Assembly (NCBI GenBank): GCA_030605835.1
Contig: JAUWHO010000044.1
Location: 1 to 32,447 of the forward strand
Direction of reading: 5' to 3'
From: Candidatus Zixiibacteriota bacterium
GTDB taxonomy: Bacteria; Zixibacteria; MSB-5A5; DG-27
DNA: 32,447 nucleotides
The notes under the pieces are model-generated. The model worked only from the letters and a program-made list of their open reading frames with translations, was not told the DNA's origin and made no database searches. The position numbers were made by a program, and so were the translations under genes. Below are positions 1 through 8,300 of this stretch, piece after piece. Numbering within the stretch: position 1 is the first letter of the stretch; every line of letters starts with the position of its first letter.

Positions 1-60
1 AGACGCCGCCAGCAGGTGGACGAAACCTCGACCCATATGGTAATTGACAGCAAAACTGAA

Positions 61-1776
61 TCACTTCACCAGCATCATCCTCTTGGTCTTGGTGAAATCG
101 CCAGCAGTCAGTTTGTAGAGATAAAGGCCAGACGAGACCTCCGAAGCATCCCAGACAACAGACCTGTATCCTGCCTGCTGTCTGCTGTCTACTAAGGTTT
201 CCACTTTTTGCCCGAAGATGTTGTAAACCTCCAGCTTGACGTAAGCATCAACCGGCAGTTGATATTTGATGCTCGTAGTGGCATTGAAGGGATTAGGATA
301 ATTCTGGGAGATGGCATAGTCGCTGGGTAGACTGCCTGCTGTCGAGCTAGCCTGTTTGAACCAGTCCCCACTCTCGAGCAAATAGCTTATTCCGTCACCT
401 ATTGAGCCACTCTTGCTGAAATAGAAATAAGAGGAATCTATTATGGTAGCGGGATAGTCGCCAACATAAGCGACAAAGGTATAATCTCCACCCGGTGCAG
501 AACCGGGGACAGATTGACTGATCTGGTTCATGCCGAGGCTGTCAGCTGGAATCCTGATATTCTCATAGAGGTCTATGGGACCATACTGCCCTATCCCTGG
601 AACAAAGGCATATGTCCAAATGTCAACTCTACCCGGGTGACCAAGGAAATTGAACACCCACCCGTCGTAGATGATGTCTCCTCCTTCACGTGGGATGACG
701 ATTGGCGTATCATGAGGATAAAGCTCTACAATTCCAGGGACATCTTGATTGAAGTAGTAAGCACCGATGTCGGAGCGGGTGCCGTCGGGGTCAGTCAAAG
801 ATGGGTCTCCCGCATCAATGCAGGGGGAGTGCCACCGAAGGTGAAAATCCTCTCTTTCAGGCCCCACAAAAATGGGGTCAGCGTCGATATTTCCTGCTCC
901 GGGCCAGCCACCTTGGACGTCGCAGTATCTTACTGTGGCATGACCGCCTTCCAGGAAAAGCTCCGGACCGTTTGGTGCTGTATCTTCCCACAGGATGTTG
1001 TTAGCAATCGTAGGGCTGGACCAGTTGTAGCAATAAATCCCGCCCCCGTGATAGTAAGCCCAATTCCCGCTGATGGTATTATTGCTTATCGTGGGGTTGG
1101 AATAGTAGCATTCAATCCCGCCGCCGGCATTAGCCCAATTCCCGCTTATAGTGTTGTTCCTTATCGTTGGACTCGATTCCCAGCAAGAAATCCCGCCGCC
1201 ACCGTCGGCTGAATTAGTGCTGATGCTATTATTGTTTATCGTGGGGCTGGAATCCCAGTAAAAAATCCCGCCACCAAATGCAGCCGAATTGCCGCTGATG
1301 GTATTGTTGCTTATGGTGGGGCTGGAATCATCGCAATAAATTCCGCCGCCGAACAAATCCGCCGAATTCCCGCTGACGGTGTTAGCGCTTATCGTTGGGT
1401 TGGAATACAAGCAATAAATCCCGCCGCCGTCATAAGCATGTCCATTCTGAATCTTAAATCCTATAACCTGCGCCGTGCTATCTTCCGCAGTTGAAAAGGT
1501 GATAACCGAAGCCGATTGGTGTCCGTCAATTATGGTGCTGGACACGAAGCTCGTGTCTCCGGTGGTCAGAAACAGCGAAGCCAAAACGACGTTGTGTCCG
1601 TTGAAGTTAAGATTCTCATAGTAAGTGCCGGGCTGCACCAGGACAGTGTCGCCGTCTTGCCCGTGGTCTATCCCCTGCTGGATGGTCGGGTAATCGCCGG
1701 GGATGTTGATTATGGTGGCGTTGGCGCCGGCAACCAGCAATACCACCATTACGATTGCGACCATTAGCTTTCTCAT
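61..1776 (-). CDS. Secreted right-handed parallel beta-helix protein with C-terminal sorting domain
   Basis: A 571-residue protein predicted to be exported and displayed on the cell surface. I start it at 1776, not at the longer ORF start (1866), because a GAGGTG ribosome-binding site lies 7 bases upstream and the protein then opens with a signal peptide (MRKLMVAIVMVVLLVAGANA). After the signal come 'PTIQQGID' and 'GDTVLVQPGTY', typical of pectate-lyase-like beta-helix proteins. At least six repeats of the form 'SSPTISNNTISGNSA..GGGI' follow, one helix turn each, and then an 'SDIGAY' ending. The last ~80 residues form a FlgD-like/T9SS type A sorting domain: 'NYPNPFNATTSIKYQLP', 'VYNIFGQKVETL', 'SSGLYLYKLTAG' and a terminal 'KRMMLVK'. 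No catalytic site is recognisable; a structural, adhesive or polysaccharide-binding role is inferred. Confidence 0.85.
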   Translation of the reverse strand: MRKLMVAIVMVVLLVAGANATIINIPGDYPTIQQGIDHGQDGDTVLVQPGTYYENLNFNGHNVVLASLFLTTGDTSFVSSTIIDGHQSASVITFSTAEDSTAQVIGFKIQNGHAYDGGGIYCLYSNPTISANTVSGNSADLFGGGIYCDDSSPTISNNTISGNSAAFGGGIFYWDSSPTINNNSISTNSADGGGGISCWESSPTIRNNTISGNWANAGGGIECYYSNPTISNNTISGNWAYYHGGGIYCYNWSSPTIANNILWEDTAPNGPELFLEGGHATVRYCDVQGGWPGAGNIDADPIFVGPEREDFHLRWHSPCIDAGDPSLTDPDGTRSDIGAYYFNQDVPGIVELYPHDTPIVIPREGGDIIYDGWVFNFLGHPGRVDIWTYAFVPGIGQYGPIDLYENIRIPADSLGMNQISQSVPGSAPGGDYTFVAYVGDYPATIIDSSYFYFSKSGSIGDGISYLLESGDWFKQASSTAGSLPSDYAISQNYPNPFNATTSIKYQLPVDAYVKLEVYNIFGQKVETLVDSRQQAGYRSVVWDASEVSSGLYLYKLTAGDFTKTKRMMLVK

Positions 1777-1869
1777 AACTACACCTCGTAACTGGGTAAG
1801 AAAACCTACCCTTTGAAGGTTGTTTGTCGAAGCTAAATGCTGGATTTCCCTTAATGCTCGCTCCAATTC

Positions 1870-1897
1870 AAGATACCATGCCGAACCCTGTTGTCAA
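1870..1897 (-). promoter_or_regulatory. Sigma-70-like promoter of the beta-helix protein
   Basis: On the minus strand, TTGACA (1897-1892) and TATCTT (1875-1870) are separated by 16 bp. This predicts a start near 1863 and a leader of about 85 bases before the ATG at 1776. Called from consensus matching only. Confidence 0.5.
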
Positions 1898-1986
1898 GGA
1901 AAAACAGGTCACTGAAGACTCACGCCGGTTCTCTCTCGTTTTCCGACTAGCTGACTGTAAGCTTCAAGGTGGGTCAGAGTTTGCCC

Positions 1987-2016
1987 TTGACATTCAAGAA
2001 GCGGTTGTGTTATTCT
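1987..2016 (+). promoter_or_regulatory. Sigma-70-like promoter of the HIT-leuC-leuD genes
   Basis: A perfect TTGACA at 1987-1992 is followed after 18 bp by TATTCT (2011-2016), predicting transcription from about 2023 into the HIT-family gene. It is divergent from the beta-helix promoter in the same 290-bp intergenic region. Confidence 0.5.
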
Positions 2017-2068
2017 AATTCCTGTTGTGCGTTTTCCTTTGACGATGTGAGCTCTCTCATAACCGGAC

Positions 2069-2608
2069 ATGAGAAACCTCTGGGCACCGTGGCGACAGGA
2101 GTTCATCTTGGGCAGAAAAGAGAAGGGTTGCATCTTCTGTAAGCGCCTCACCAAGGATGATGACCGCAAAAACCTGATCCTTTTTCGGGGCAAGACCGCC
2201 TTCGTGATTCTGAATAAATATCCTTACAACAGCGGCCATTTGATGGTGGTTCCCAATCGGCACAAAAGGGACTTAGAGGCGTTGACTATCAGGGAACTGA
2301 CGGAGCTAATGCAGTTGACCCAGAAATGTGTTCAAGTTCTGAAGAAGACCTTCTCCCCTGATGGTTTCAACATCGGTTTTAATCTGGGCAAGGCAGCGGG
2401 AGCGGGAATTGACGATCACCTCCACGTTCATATCGTCCCTCGTTTCACCGGAGATACAAACTTCCTGCCGGTTCTCGGGCAGACCAAACTGCAATCTATA
2501 GGCCTGGAAGAGGTGCTCGATTTTCTGACGCCAGGCTTCTCCGCCAAAGGCGGATCCGCCCCCGGCGGAAAAAGGGCAGCAAGAGCGAAAAGAGCAAAGA
2601 AGTCCTGA
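2069..2608 (+). CDS. HIT-family protein (Ap4A phosphorylase/hydrolase-like)
   Basis: A 179-residue histidine-triad protein. The family cleaves or transfers nucleotidyl groups (diadenosine polyphosphates, adenylyl conjugates) through a His-AMP intermediate. The triad HLHVHIVPR spans residues 117-125, preceded by 'GAGIDDH'. The opening 'MRNLWAPWR' and 'CIFC' (21-24), with His57 and His65, match the bacterial Ap4A-phosphorylase-like subgroup, in which Cys/His residues can bind zinc. The catalytic domain ends near residue 156; the remaining tail is low-complexity and basic, and part of it is encoded by a 30-bp double palindrome (2540-2569). It is followed after 22 bases by the leuC-like gene, suggesting co-transcription. 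Family assignment is firm; the substrate is not known. Confidence 0.9.
   Translation: MRNLWAPWRQEFILGRKEKGCIFCKRLTKDDDRKNLILFRGKTAFVILNKYPYNSGHLMVVPNRHKRDLEALTIRELTELMQLTQKCVQVLKKTFSPDGFNIGFNLGKAAGAGIDDHLHVHIVPRFTGDTNFLPVLGQTKLQSIGLEEVLDFLTPGFSAKGGSAPGGKRAARAKRAKKS
2540..2569. repeat. In-frame tandem palindrome inside the HIT gene
   Basis: Two adjacent 15-bp palindromes, TCCGCCAAAGGCGGA and TCCGCCCCCGGCGGA, fill exactly ten codons (SAKGG and SAPGG). The insertion keeps the reading frame and lies beyond the conserved HIT core. It resembles REP-like palindromic elements that can settle in coding sequence. Similar CCGCC/GGCGG stems recur at 4870-4883, 17341-17353 and 23221-23233. Confidence 0.7.
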
Positions 2609-2630
2609 TTGGGGTGCTAACCTCAAACTG

Positions 2631-4232
2631 ATGAAGATCCCCCACAAAAAAGAGCTGATCGAACTACAAAAGAGGTATCGCACCGACAAACGGATCGGCG
2701 AGGCTTTGGGCGGGGTGCCGGCTTATCTGGTGGCATACTGGAGGCGGAAGAAAAAGATCGGGCGTTACAATTACCCCAAATACTCTGAGGAACAGATCAA
2801 GGAGCTTTGGGAGAGACTCGGCGACGATGCCAAGGCCGGAAGGGAATTGGGGATCCGCAGTCACGCCTTCCGGAGGTGGCGGAAAAGATATAAGCTCAAG
2901 GAAAAGCCGGTTCAACTCAAATTAGAACAGCTCAAGTTGGAGCTGGACATCAACTTCAATCTCCTGAGAAAATCGATGAGATATACCATCGCCCAGAACC
3001 TCTTAGCTTCAAGAGCTGGAAAGAAAAAGGTCGAAGTCGGTGAGATCGTGGAGGTGGAGCCGGATTTGGCCATGAGCCACGACAACGCCGGTCTGGTCAT
3101 TAAGCAGTTCCGGCAGATCGGAGTTGAGAAGGTTTGGAACAACAAGAAAATCGTAATCCCCCTCGACCATCGTGCCCCGGCAGAATCGGAGAAGACCGCA
3201 ATAGCACATAAGTCTATCCGGGAGTTTGTAAGGGAGCAGGAGATCAGAAACTTCTACGACATTCGGGAGGGGGTTTGCCATCAGGTGGTGGTGGAGAAAG
3301 CCCACCTGCTTCCGGGACAGTTGGCAGTCGGGACCGATAGTCACACAACTTCCTACGGCTGTATCGGAGCAGTCTCCACCGGAATCGGCGCCACGGAGAT
3401 GGCGGTGGTGTGGGCCACCGGCAGAATCTGGCTACTGGTGCCGGAGACCATAAAGATCACCATCGACGGCAAACTCCCCAAGGGAGTCTACGCCAAGGAC
3501 GTCATTCTCAATCTGGCCAAGAGGTTGACGGTGGAGGGAGCCAACTACAAGGCGATCGAGTTTTACGGCTCCACCGTCAAGGAGATGTCGATCTCGGAGC
3601 GGTTCACGCTGTCGAACCTCTCCATGGAGATGGGGGCGAAGTTTGCAGTGGTTCCCTTCGACGAGACCGCTCAGACCTATCTGGTGGGACGGACCAATAA
3701 GAACTACGAGCCGGTGTTTGCAGGAGAGGAGGCCGAATACGTTCAGGAGGTGGAGCTTCGAGTGGAGCGTATGGTTCCCCAGGTGGCTTGCCCCGACAAC
3801 GTTGATAACGTCAAGAACGTCGCGGAGGTCACCAGGGTTAGGATCGATCAGGTGGTTCTGGGAAGCTGCACCAACGGCCGCTTGGACGACCTCGAGATCG
3901 CCGCCAAGATATTGAAGGGGAGAAAGGTTCATCTCGATGTGAGGATGCTGGTGATTCCAGCCTCCCGTTCGATCTACCTGCAGGCGATGGAGAAGGGGTT
4001 TCTCAGGGATTTCATAGAGGCTGGCTGCGTGGTTCTGAATCCCGGCTGTGGACCCTGTCTCGGCGCTCACCAGGGAATCCTGGCTCCGGGAGAGAGATGT
4101 CTGGCGACCACCAACCGGAATTTTAAGGGGAGGATGGGCTCCCCCGAGGCAGAGGTCTATTTAGGCAGCCCAGCGACGGCAGCCGCCAGCGCCATCAGAG
4201 GTAGAATCACCGACCCGAGGGAGTTTCTGTAG
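2631..4232 (+). CDS. leuC: LeuC/homoaconitase-type hydro-lyase large subunit with N-terminal double HTH
   Basis: A 533-residue protein. From about residue 116 it is the large subunit of a 3-isopropylmalate dehydratase/homoaconitase-type enzyme, which isomerises a hydroxy-diacid through dehydration and rehydration on a [4Fe-4S] cluster. The three cluster ligands are visible as Cys413 (GSCTNGR) and Cys473/Cys476 (PGCGPCLG); 'GTDSHTTSYG' and 'HDNAGLVIKQF' are also family motifs. The first ~95 residues are not part of the enzyme fold. They hold two tandem copies of a ~40-residue helix-turn-helix-like unit (about 7-46 and 53-92), each ending in a W-R-basic stretch. The small subunit follows after 10 bases. 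leuA and leuB are not in the window, so isopropylmalate, homoaconitate or another substrate is possible; the symbol is provisional. Confidence 0.88.
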   Translation: MKIPHKKELIELQKRYRTDKRIGEALGGVPAYLVAYWRRKKKIGRYNYPKYSEEQIKELWERLGDDAKAGRELGIRSHAFRRWRKRYKLKEKPVQLKLEQLKLELDINFNLLRKSMRYTIAQNLLASRAGKKKVEVGEIVEVEPDLAMSHDNAGLVIKQFRQIGVEKVWNNKKIVIPLDHRAPAESEKTAIAHKSIREFVREQEIRNFYDIREGVCHQVVVEKAHLLPGQLAVGTDSHTTSYGCIGAVSTGIGATEMAVVWATGRIWLLVPETIKITIDGKLPKGVYAKDVILNLAKRLTVEGANYKAIEFYGSTVKEMSISERFTLSNLSMEMGAKFAVVPFDETAQTYLVGRTNKNYEPVFAGEEAEYVQEVELRVERMVPQVACPDNVDNVKNVAEVTRVRIDQVVLGSCTNGRLDDLEIAAKILKGRKVHLDVRMLVIPASRSIYLQAMEKGFLRDFIEAGCVVLNPGCGPCLGAHQGILAPGERCLATTNRNFKGRMGSPEAEVYLGSPATAAASAIRGRITDPREFL

Positions 4233-4242
4233 AGGTCATCCG

Positions 4243-4758
4243 ATGTTGAAAAAGATAAAAGGCCGGGTCTGGAAATTGGGGAATAACATCGACACCGACA
4301 TAATCTATCCCGGCAAATATCTTCCCATCATCGAGGCCAAGGAGATGGCCTTGCACGCCCTGGAGGGATACGACAAGGATTTCCCCAAAAAGATCAAAAA
4401 AGGAGATGTAATTGTCGCCGGCGCCAACTTCGGCTGTGGTTCCTCCAGAGAACAGGCGGCGACGTCACTCAAACATGCCGGGATTGCCTGCATTGTGGCG
4501 AAATCCTTTTCCAGGATCTTTTTCCGGAACGCCATCAATCAGGGGTTGGCGCTGGTGATCTCGAAGGAGGCTCACAGGCTGGTGAAGGAGGGGGAGGAAG
4601 TCACCATCGACTTTGCCAAGGGGAAATTGTCGACGCAGAAGGGAGAGACGGACTTCCCGCCCCTGCCGGAGATGGTAATGGGAATCCTCGACGATGGGGG
4701 ACTGATAGCACACACCCGCAAGAGACTCGGAATAGCAAAAGCAGACAGCAAACAGTAA
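4243..4758 (+). CDS. leuD: LeuD/homoaconitase-type small subunit
   Basis: A 171-residue swivel-domain subunit that pairs with the preceding large subunit and supplies substrate-binding residues. Motifs are 'NNIDTDIIYPGKYLP' near the N terminus, 'GANFGCGSSREQA' (the substrate-binding Gly-Cys-Gly-Ser-Ser-Arg loop), and 'SFSRIFFRNAINQGL'. The length matches the short archaeal-type LeuD/HacB subunits. The loop after 'GKYL', which sets substrate choice in this family, reads 'PIIEAKEM'; I cannot assign a substrate from it. The last codons (about 'AKADSKQ') run into a 7-bp tandem repeat array that continues past the stop, so the C-terminal tail appears to be repeat-derived. Confidence 0.9.
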   Translation: MLKKIKGRVWKLGNNIDTDIIYPGKYLPIIEAKEMALHALEGYDKDFPKKIKKGDVIVAGANFGCGSSREQAATSLKHAGIACIVAKSFSRIFFRNAINQGLALVISKEAHRLVKEGEEVTIDFAKGKLSTQKGETDFPPLPEMVMGILDDGGLIAHTRKRLGIAKADSKQ

Positions 4759-4844
4759 ACAGGACACGGGGAACAGGAAATGGGGGGTGGGGAGGCCAAT
4801 TCACTATTCACTATTCACCATTTACTATTTACCATTTACCATTG
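4740..4844. repeat. Inverted pair of degenerate heptad arrays after leuD
   Basis: Seven-base units run agcagac, agcaaac, agtaaac, aggacac, ggggaac, aggaaat (4740-4781, then G-rich units to about 4795), starting inside the leuD C terminus. The polarity then flips to actattc, actattc, accattt, actattt, accattt, accattg (4803-4844). The second half resembles the reverse complement of the first in pattern. The same unit family recurs at 10898, 17647, 18915, 22082 and 23345. Confidence 0.85.
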
Positions 4845-4995
4845 ACAGGGTATCCGAGTGGCCTCTCCCAAAGGCGGGCCGCCTCACGTGGCTGCCACCG
4901 GGTAATACTTCCTATCGATGCCGAAACAAGCTCGGGCGGGGGTTGCACCCCTGCCCGTCTTAGGGTGGGAGTTCAACTCCCACCCCAGCTGGAAG
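4845..4995 (+). repeat. Composite palindromic element, copy 1
   Basis: This directly follows the heptad array. Landmarks in order are GGGTATCCGAGTGGCCTCT (4848-4866), a GTGGCTGCCAC hairpin (4889-4899), AAGCTCGGGCGGGGG-TTGCA-CCCCTGCCCG (4928-4957), a perfect 23-bp palindrome GGGTGGGAGTT/AACTCCCACCC around one C (4963-4985), and CAGCTGGAA (4986-4994). The same order appears on the minus strand at 17640-17523. The rest of the gap to 5240 holds no gene I can support; TTGCTC (5134-5139) with TATTTT (5157-5162) at 17-bp spacing is a weak promoter candidate for the MCE gene. Confidence 0.75.
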
Positions 4996-5240
4996 AATGA
5001 GACACTCTCACCCCAATCACCGCCCAAGAACGCAAATTGGCCGGTAGCCATAGCACAATACCATCTGATTGAAACGAGAATGAAAACGAGTGAGAGACCT
5101 GGCTTCCTTTCTTTCTTCATTTTCAGAAAACTCTTGCTCAGAAATCCGATCGGGACTATTTTGTTGGACGCAGTTCTGTTCAAGGAATGTGAGACGGATA
5201 CGATAAAGGTTATATAGACCCTATCTGACAGGCTGTTGGA

Positions 5241-6137
5241 ATGGACAAACACACCGCCGAGCTGAAGGTTGGGATTCTCGTAATTCTCGCCCTCGTCATC
5301 TTTGGTTATGCAATCCTCTGGATCAAGGATTACAAATTCCGGGTGGAACATTACGCCTTAGAGGTGCTTTTCCCCCGGGTGGGAAACTTGGATGTCGGCG
5401 ATCCGGTCTCGGTTCTGGGAGTTGACAAGGGAGAGATCAAAGAGATTCGACTCGAAGGCGGGGATGTTCTCGTCACCGTCAGCATGGCCGGCGATGTCAT
5501 CCTGAAGAAGGATGCCACCTTCGGGGTTAAAAATATCGGACTTATGGGAGAGAGGTTTATCGACGTGGAGCCGGGCCACTCCGACACCCTCCTCGACCGC
5601 GGGCTTCCCGCCAAGGGATACTACGACACCGGCATCCCAGAGGTGATGGGTCTGGCGGGCAGGGCCGTGGAGGAGATTCGGGAGCTGGTGGAGATTCTGA
5701 GGGGCAACGTCATCAACGAAGGAACGGCGCTGCAGTTTAACCGGATTATCACCAATCTCGAGAAAATCACCAGCGAGACATACGAATTTTTGGAGAGCAA
5801 CAAAGAGAAGATAAGCAGCGCCGTCGAAGACTTCTCCCAAACCTCCAGGGAGCTGCGGATGTTGGTGGAGGCGAACAAAGACAAGCTCCAGACCACCGTC
5901 GATAACTTTGAGAAATCCTCTCGAGGGCTGGCGGAAGCAACCTCCTCCCTGGAGGAGCTCTCCGGCAATCTGAAATCGATCGCCGCCAGGTTGGAGTCGG
6001 AGGAGGGCACCTTCGGCATGCTCCTGAAGGATAGATCGCTCTATGATGACCTCAAGAAGACCACTGCCGACCTGGATTCGCTGCTTATCGACATAAAGAG
6101 AAACCCCAAAAAATATATCCATTTAGAGATCTTTTAG
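5241..6137 (+). CDS. MCE-domain (MlaD-like) lipid-transport protein
   Basis: A 298-residue inner-membrane-anchored periplasmic protein. One N-terminal membrane helix (about 10-28, 'VGILVILALVIFGYAILWI') is followed by a single MCE/MlaD domain (about 36-115) with 'VGNLDVGDPVSVLGVDKGEI' and 'IGLMGERFIDVEPG'. A long helical, coiled-coil-prone tail runs from about 140 to 260 and is probably the tunnel or needle part seen in MCE oligomers. Proteins of this family bind lipids for an ABC transporter that moves phospholipids between the membranes. The usual permease (MlaE) and ATPase (MlaF) genes are not in this window, so its partners must lie elsewhere or upstream in evolution. The stop codon directly abuts the next ATG. 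Confidence 0.85.
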   Translation: MDKHTAELKVGILVILALVIFGYAILWIKDYKFRVEHYALEVLFPRVGNLDVGDPVSVLGVDKGEIKEIRLEGGDVLVTVSMAGDVILKKDATFGVKNIGLMGERFIDVEPGHSDTLLDRGLPAKGYYDTGIPEVMGLAGRAVEEIRELVEILRGNVINEGTALQFNRIITNLEKITSETYEFLESNKEKISSAVEDFSQTSRELRMLVEANKDKLQTTVDNFEKSSRGLAEATSSLEELSGNLKSIAARLESEEGTFGMLLKDRSLYDDLKKTTADLDSLLIDIKRNPKKYIHLEIF

Positions 6138-8300
6138 ATGCCGGGGCAGGAAAGCAGGGTCAAATTCCTCTTTGCGGTCCACTCTCATCAGCCGGTCGGG
6201 AATTTCGACTTCGTCTTTCGGGAGGCTTACGATAGCTGTTATCTCCCCTTCTTGGAGTGTTTGACAAAACATCCAACGGTCAAGGCTAACCTCCACTACT
6301 CCGGGGTGCTGCTGGAGTGGATGAAGGAAAACCGGCCCGAATACTTGAAGATGTTGAGGCAGATGGTCGAATCGGGACAACTTGAGATTCTGACCGGAGG
6401 TTTTTACGAGCCGATTCTCCCCATAATCCCGGATGGAGACAAACTCGGACAGATCCAGATGCTGACCGAATTCATCCGGGAGGAGTTCGGATATGAGCCC
6501 GTGGGACTGTGGTTGGCCGAGAGGGTGTGGGAGCCCCACCTTCCCAAGTCCCTATCCTCTGCCGGTGTGAAATACCTCATCGTCGATGACGCCCACTTCA
6601 AATACTCTGGCCTGGAGGACAAGCAGCTGAAAGGATACTATCTCACCGAGGAGGAGGGATACACGCTCGCCCTTTTCCCCTCTTCCAAGAAGCTTCGGTA
6701 TCTCATCCCCTTCAGGCCGGTCGGGGAGTTCATCGACTTTATGAGGGAATTGAGTCAAGCGGGAGGCCAGCCGGTCATCACTTACGGGGACGATGGGGAA
6801 AAATTCGGGGTCTGGCCCGGAACCCACAAGCACTGTTACGAAGAGGGTTGGCTGGAGGAGTTTTTCTCGGCGCTGGAGGAGAATTCAGATGTGATCGAGA
6901 CCGTTCACGCCTCCGAGGTCATAAAGACCATCCCCCCTCTGGGAAGAATCTATCTGCCGACGGCTTCTTACAGTGAGATGATGCAGTGGGCACTGCCCAG
7001 CGAAAGCTACATCAAATTCGAGGATTTCGAGAAGAGGCTCAAAGAGGAGGAGCTATTCGAATCTTATCACATCTTCGTCAGGGGAGGTTTTTGGAGGAAT
7101 TTTTTGGCCAAATACCCCGAATCCAACAACATGCACAAGAAGATGCTGTGGGTGGGTGAGAAGATCAATCGCATAGGGAAAGTGCAACTGTCAAGCGAAG
7201 AAGAAGAGCTGTTGATTGAGATCAAACGGGAGAAATATCGGGGGCAGTGTAACTGTGCATACTGGCATGGGGTTTTTGGAGGACTTTATCTGCCTCACCT
7301 GCGAGGGGCCATGTACAAGCACCTGATCAACGCCGAGAGGTTGACCGACAGGCTCCGTCGTGAGAAAAACGGCTGGGTTGACGTTCACCGATTCGATTTC
7401 GACCGCGACGGTAAGAAAGAATTGATAGTAGAAACCCCAAAGCTCAATGTCTACCTCAAGCCGGATAAGGGAGGCACTCTCTTCGAGTTAGACTACAAGC
7501 CTAAAGGCATAAACCTCCTGGACACCTTGACCCGACGAGAGGAGGGCTATCACCGCCAACTGTCAGAATCGGTTGCCGGCGAGAATACGGAAACGGTGGA
7601 GAGCATCCACGACCGCCTGGAGGTTAAAGAATCGGGACTGGAGCAGTTGCTTTTCTACGACTGGTATGACCGCAAAAGTCTGATAGACCACTTCCTCGGG
7701 AAGGAGACGACCCTGGAGTCATTTTCGAGGTGCCAGTATGAGGAGAAAGGAGATTTCATCAATCAGCCTTATCAGTTGGAGGTGAAAGAGCAAACTGAGG
7801 GGACTCGGATTCACCTCCGTCGTGATGGACATATCTGGGTGGGAAGTAACTGGATACCTCTCACACTGGAGAAGATTCTGTCTGTTCCCAAAGAGGGCGC
7901 CGAATTTGAAATCCTTTATCGCCTCTGGAATCGGCACAGTGCTAAGATAGAGGTCTTATTCGGGGTGGAGTTCAACATTTCGATGCTCGAGGGTGGCCTT
8001 GACAACTCGAGACTCTTTGTGAAGGGGAAACATCAAGAAGAGGCAGAATTGAACTCCACGCTGGAGGTAGCCCGGTCCACGGCTTTCGGCATCCGCGACA
8101 AATCGATGGGTCTGGAGGTAGCAGTAGAAACCGACACCCCTGCGACGTTGTGGTCTTTCCCGATTGAGACCGTTTCGCTATCGGAGTCAGGTTTGGAAAA
8201 GAACTACCAGAGCTCGGTGATATTCGCGCACTGGCACTTGGAGCTTCCGGCAGGCAGCCCGGTGGAACTGAGATTGGTACAAAGAATCTCGGAGCTTTAA
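6138..8300 (+). CDS. GH57 4-alpha-glucanotransferase/alpha-amylase-like
   Basis: A 720-residue glycoside hydrolase family 57 enzyme acting on alpha-1,4-glucans, most like the 4-alpha-glucanotransferases. The five family regions are visible: HSHQP (15-19), 'GGFYEPILPIIP' (87-98), 'WLAERVWEP' with the predicted nucleophile Glu128, 'YGDDGEKFG' with the predicted acid/base Asp at 218/219, and 'ASYSEMMQWALP'. The C-terminal half (about 380-720) is the beta-rich DUF1925/DUF1926-type region usual in this subgroup. There is no signal peptide, which suggests cytoplasmic glycogen or maltodextrin metabolism. It starts on the base after the MCE gene's stop and its end overlaps the convergent Mut7-C gene by 4 bp. 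Confidence 0.92.
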   Translation: MPGQESRVKFLFAVHSHQPVGNFDFVFREAYDSCYLPFLECLTKHPTVKANLHYSGVLLEWMKENRPEYLKMLRQMVESGQLEILTGGFYEPILPIIPDGDKLGQIQMLTEFIREEFGYEPVGLWLAERVWEPHLPKSLSSAGVKYLIVDDAHFKYSGLEDKQLKGYYLTEEEGYTLALFPSSKKLRYLIPFRPVGEFIDFMRELSQAGGQPVITYGDDGEKFGVWPGTHKHCYEEGWLEEFFSALEENSDVIETVHASEVIKTIPPLGRIYLPTASYSEMMQWALPSESYIKFEDFEKRLKEEELFESYHIFVRGGFWRNFLAKYPESNNMHKKMLWVGEKINRIGKVQLSSEEEELLIEIKREKYRGQCNCAYWHGVFGGLYLPHLRGAMYKHLINAERLTDRLRREKNGWVDVHRFDFDRDGKKELIVETPKLNVYLKPDKGGTLFELDYKPKGINLLDTLTRREEGYHRQLSESVAGENTETVESIHDRLEVKESGLEQLLFYDWYDRKSLIDHFLGKETTLESFSRCQYEEKGDFINQPYQLEVKEQTEGTRIHLRRDGHIWVGSNWIPLTLEKILSVPKEGAEFEILYRLWNRHSAKIEVLFGVEFNISMLEGGLDNSRLFVKGKHQEEAELNSTLEVARSTAFGIRDKSMGLEVAVETDTPATLWSFPIETVSLSESGLEKNYQSSVIFAHWHLELPAGSPVELRLVQRISEL

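Noticed and set aside
514-1212. 232-residue open frame on the plus strand
   Set aside because: Antisense shadow of the beta-helix repeats; no start signal or recognisable protein.
3432-4070. 212-residue minus-strand frame
   Set aside because: Antisense shadow of the leuC-like gene with no conserved motif.
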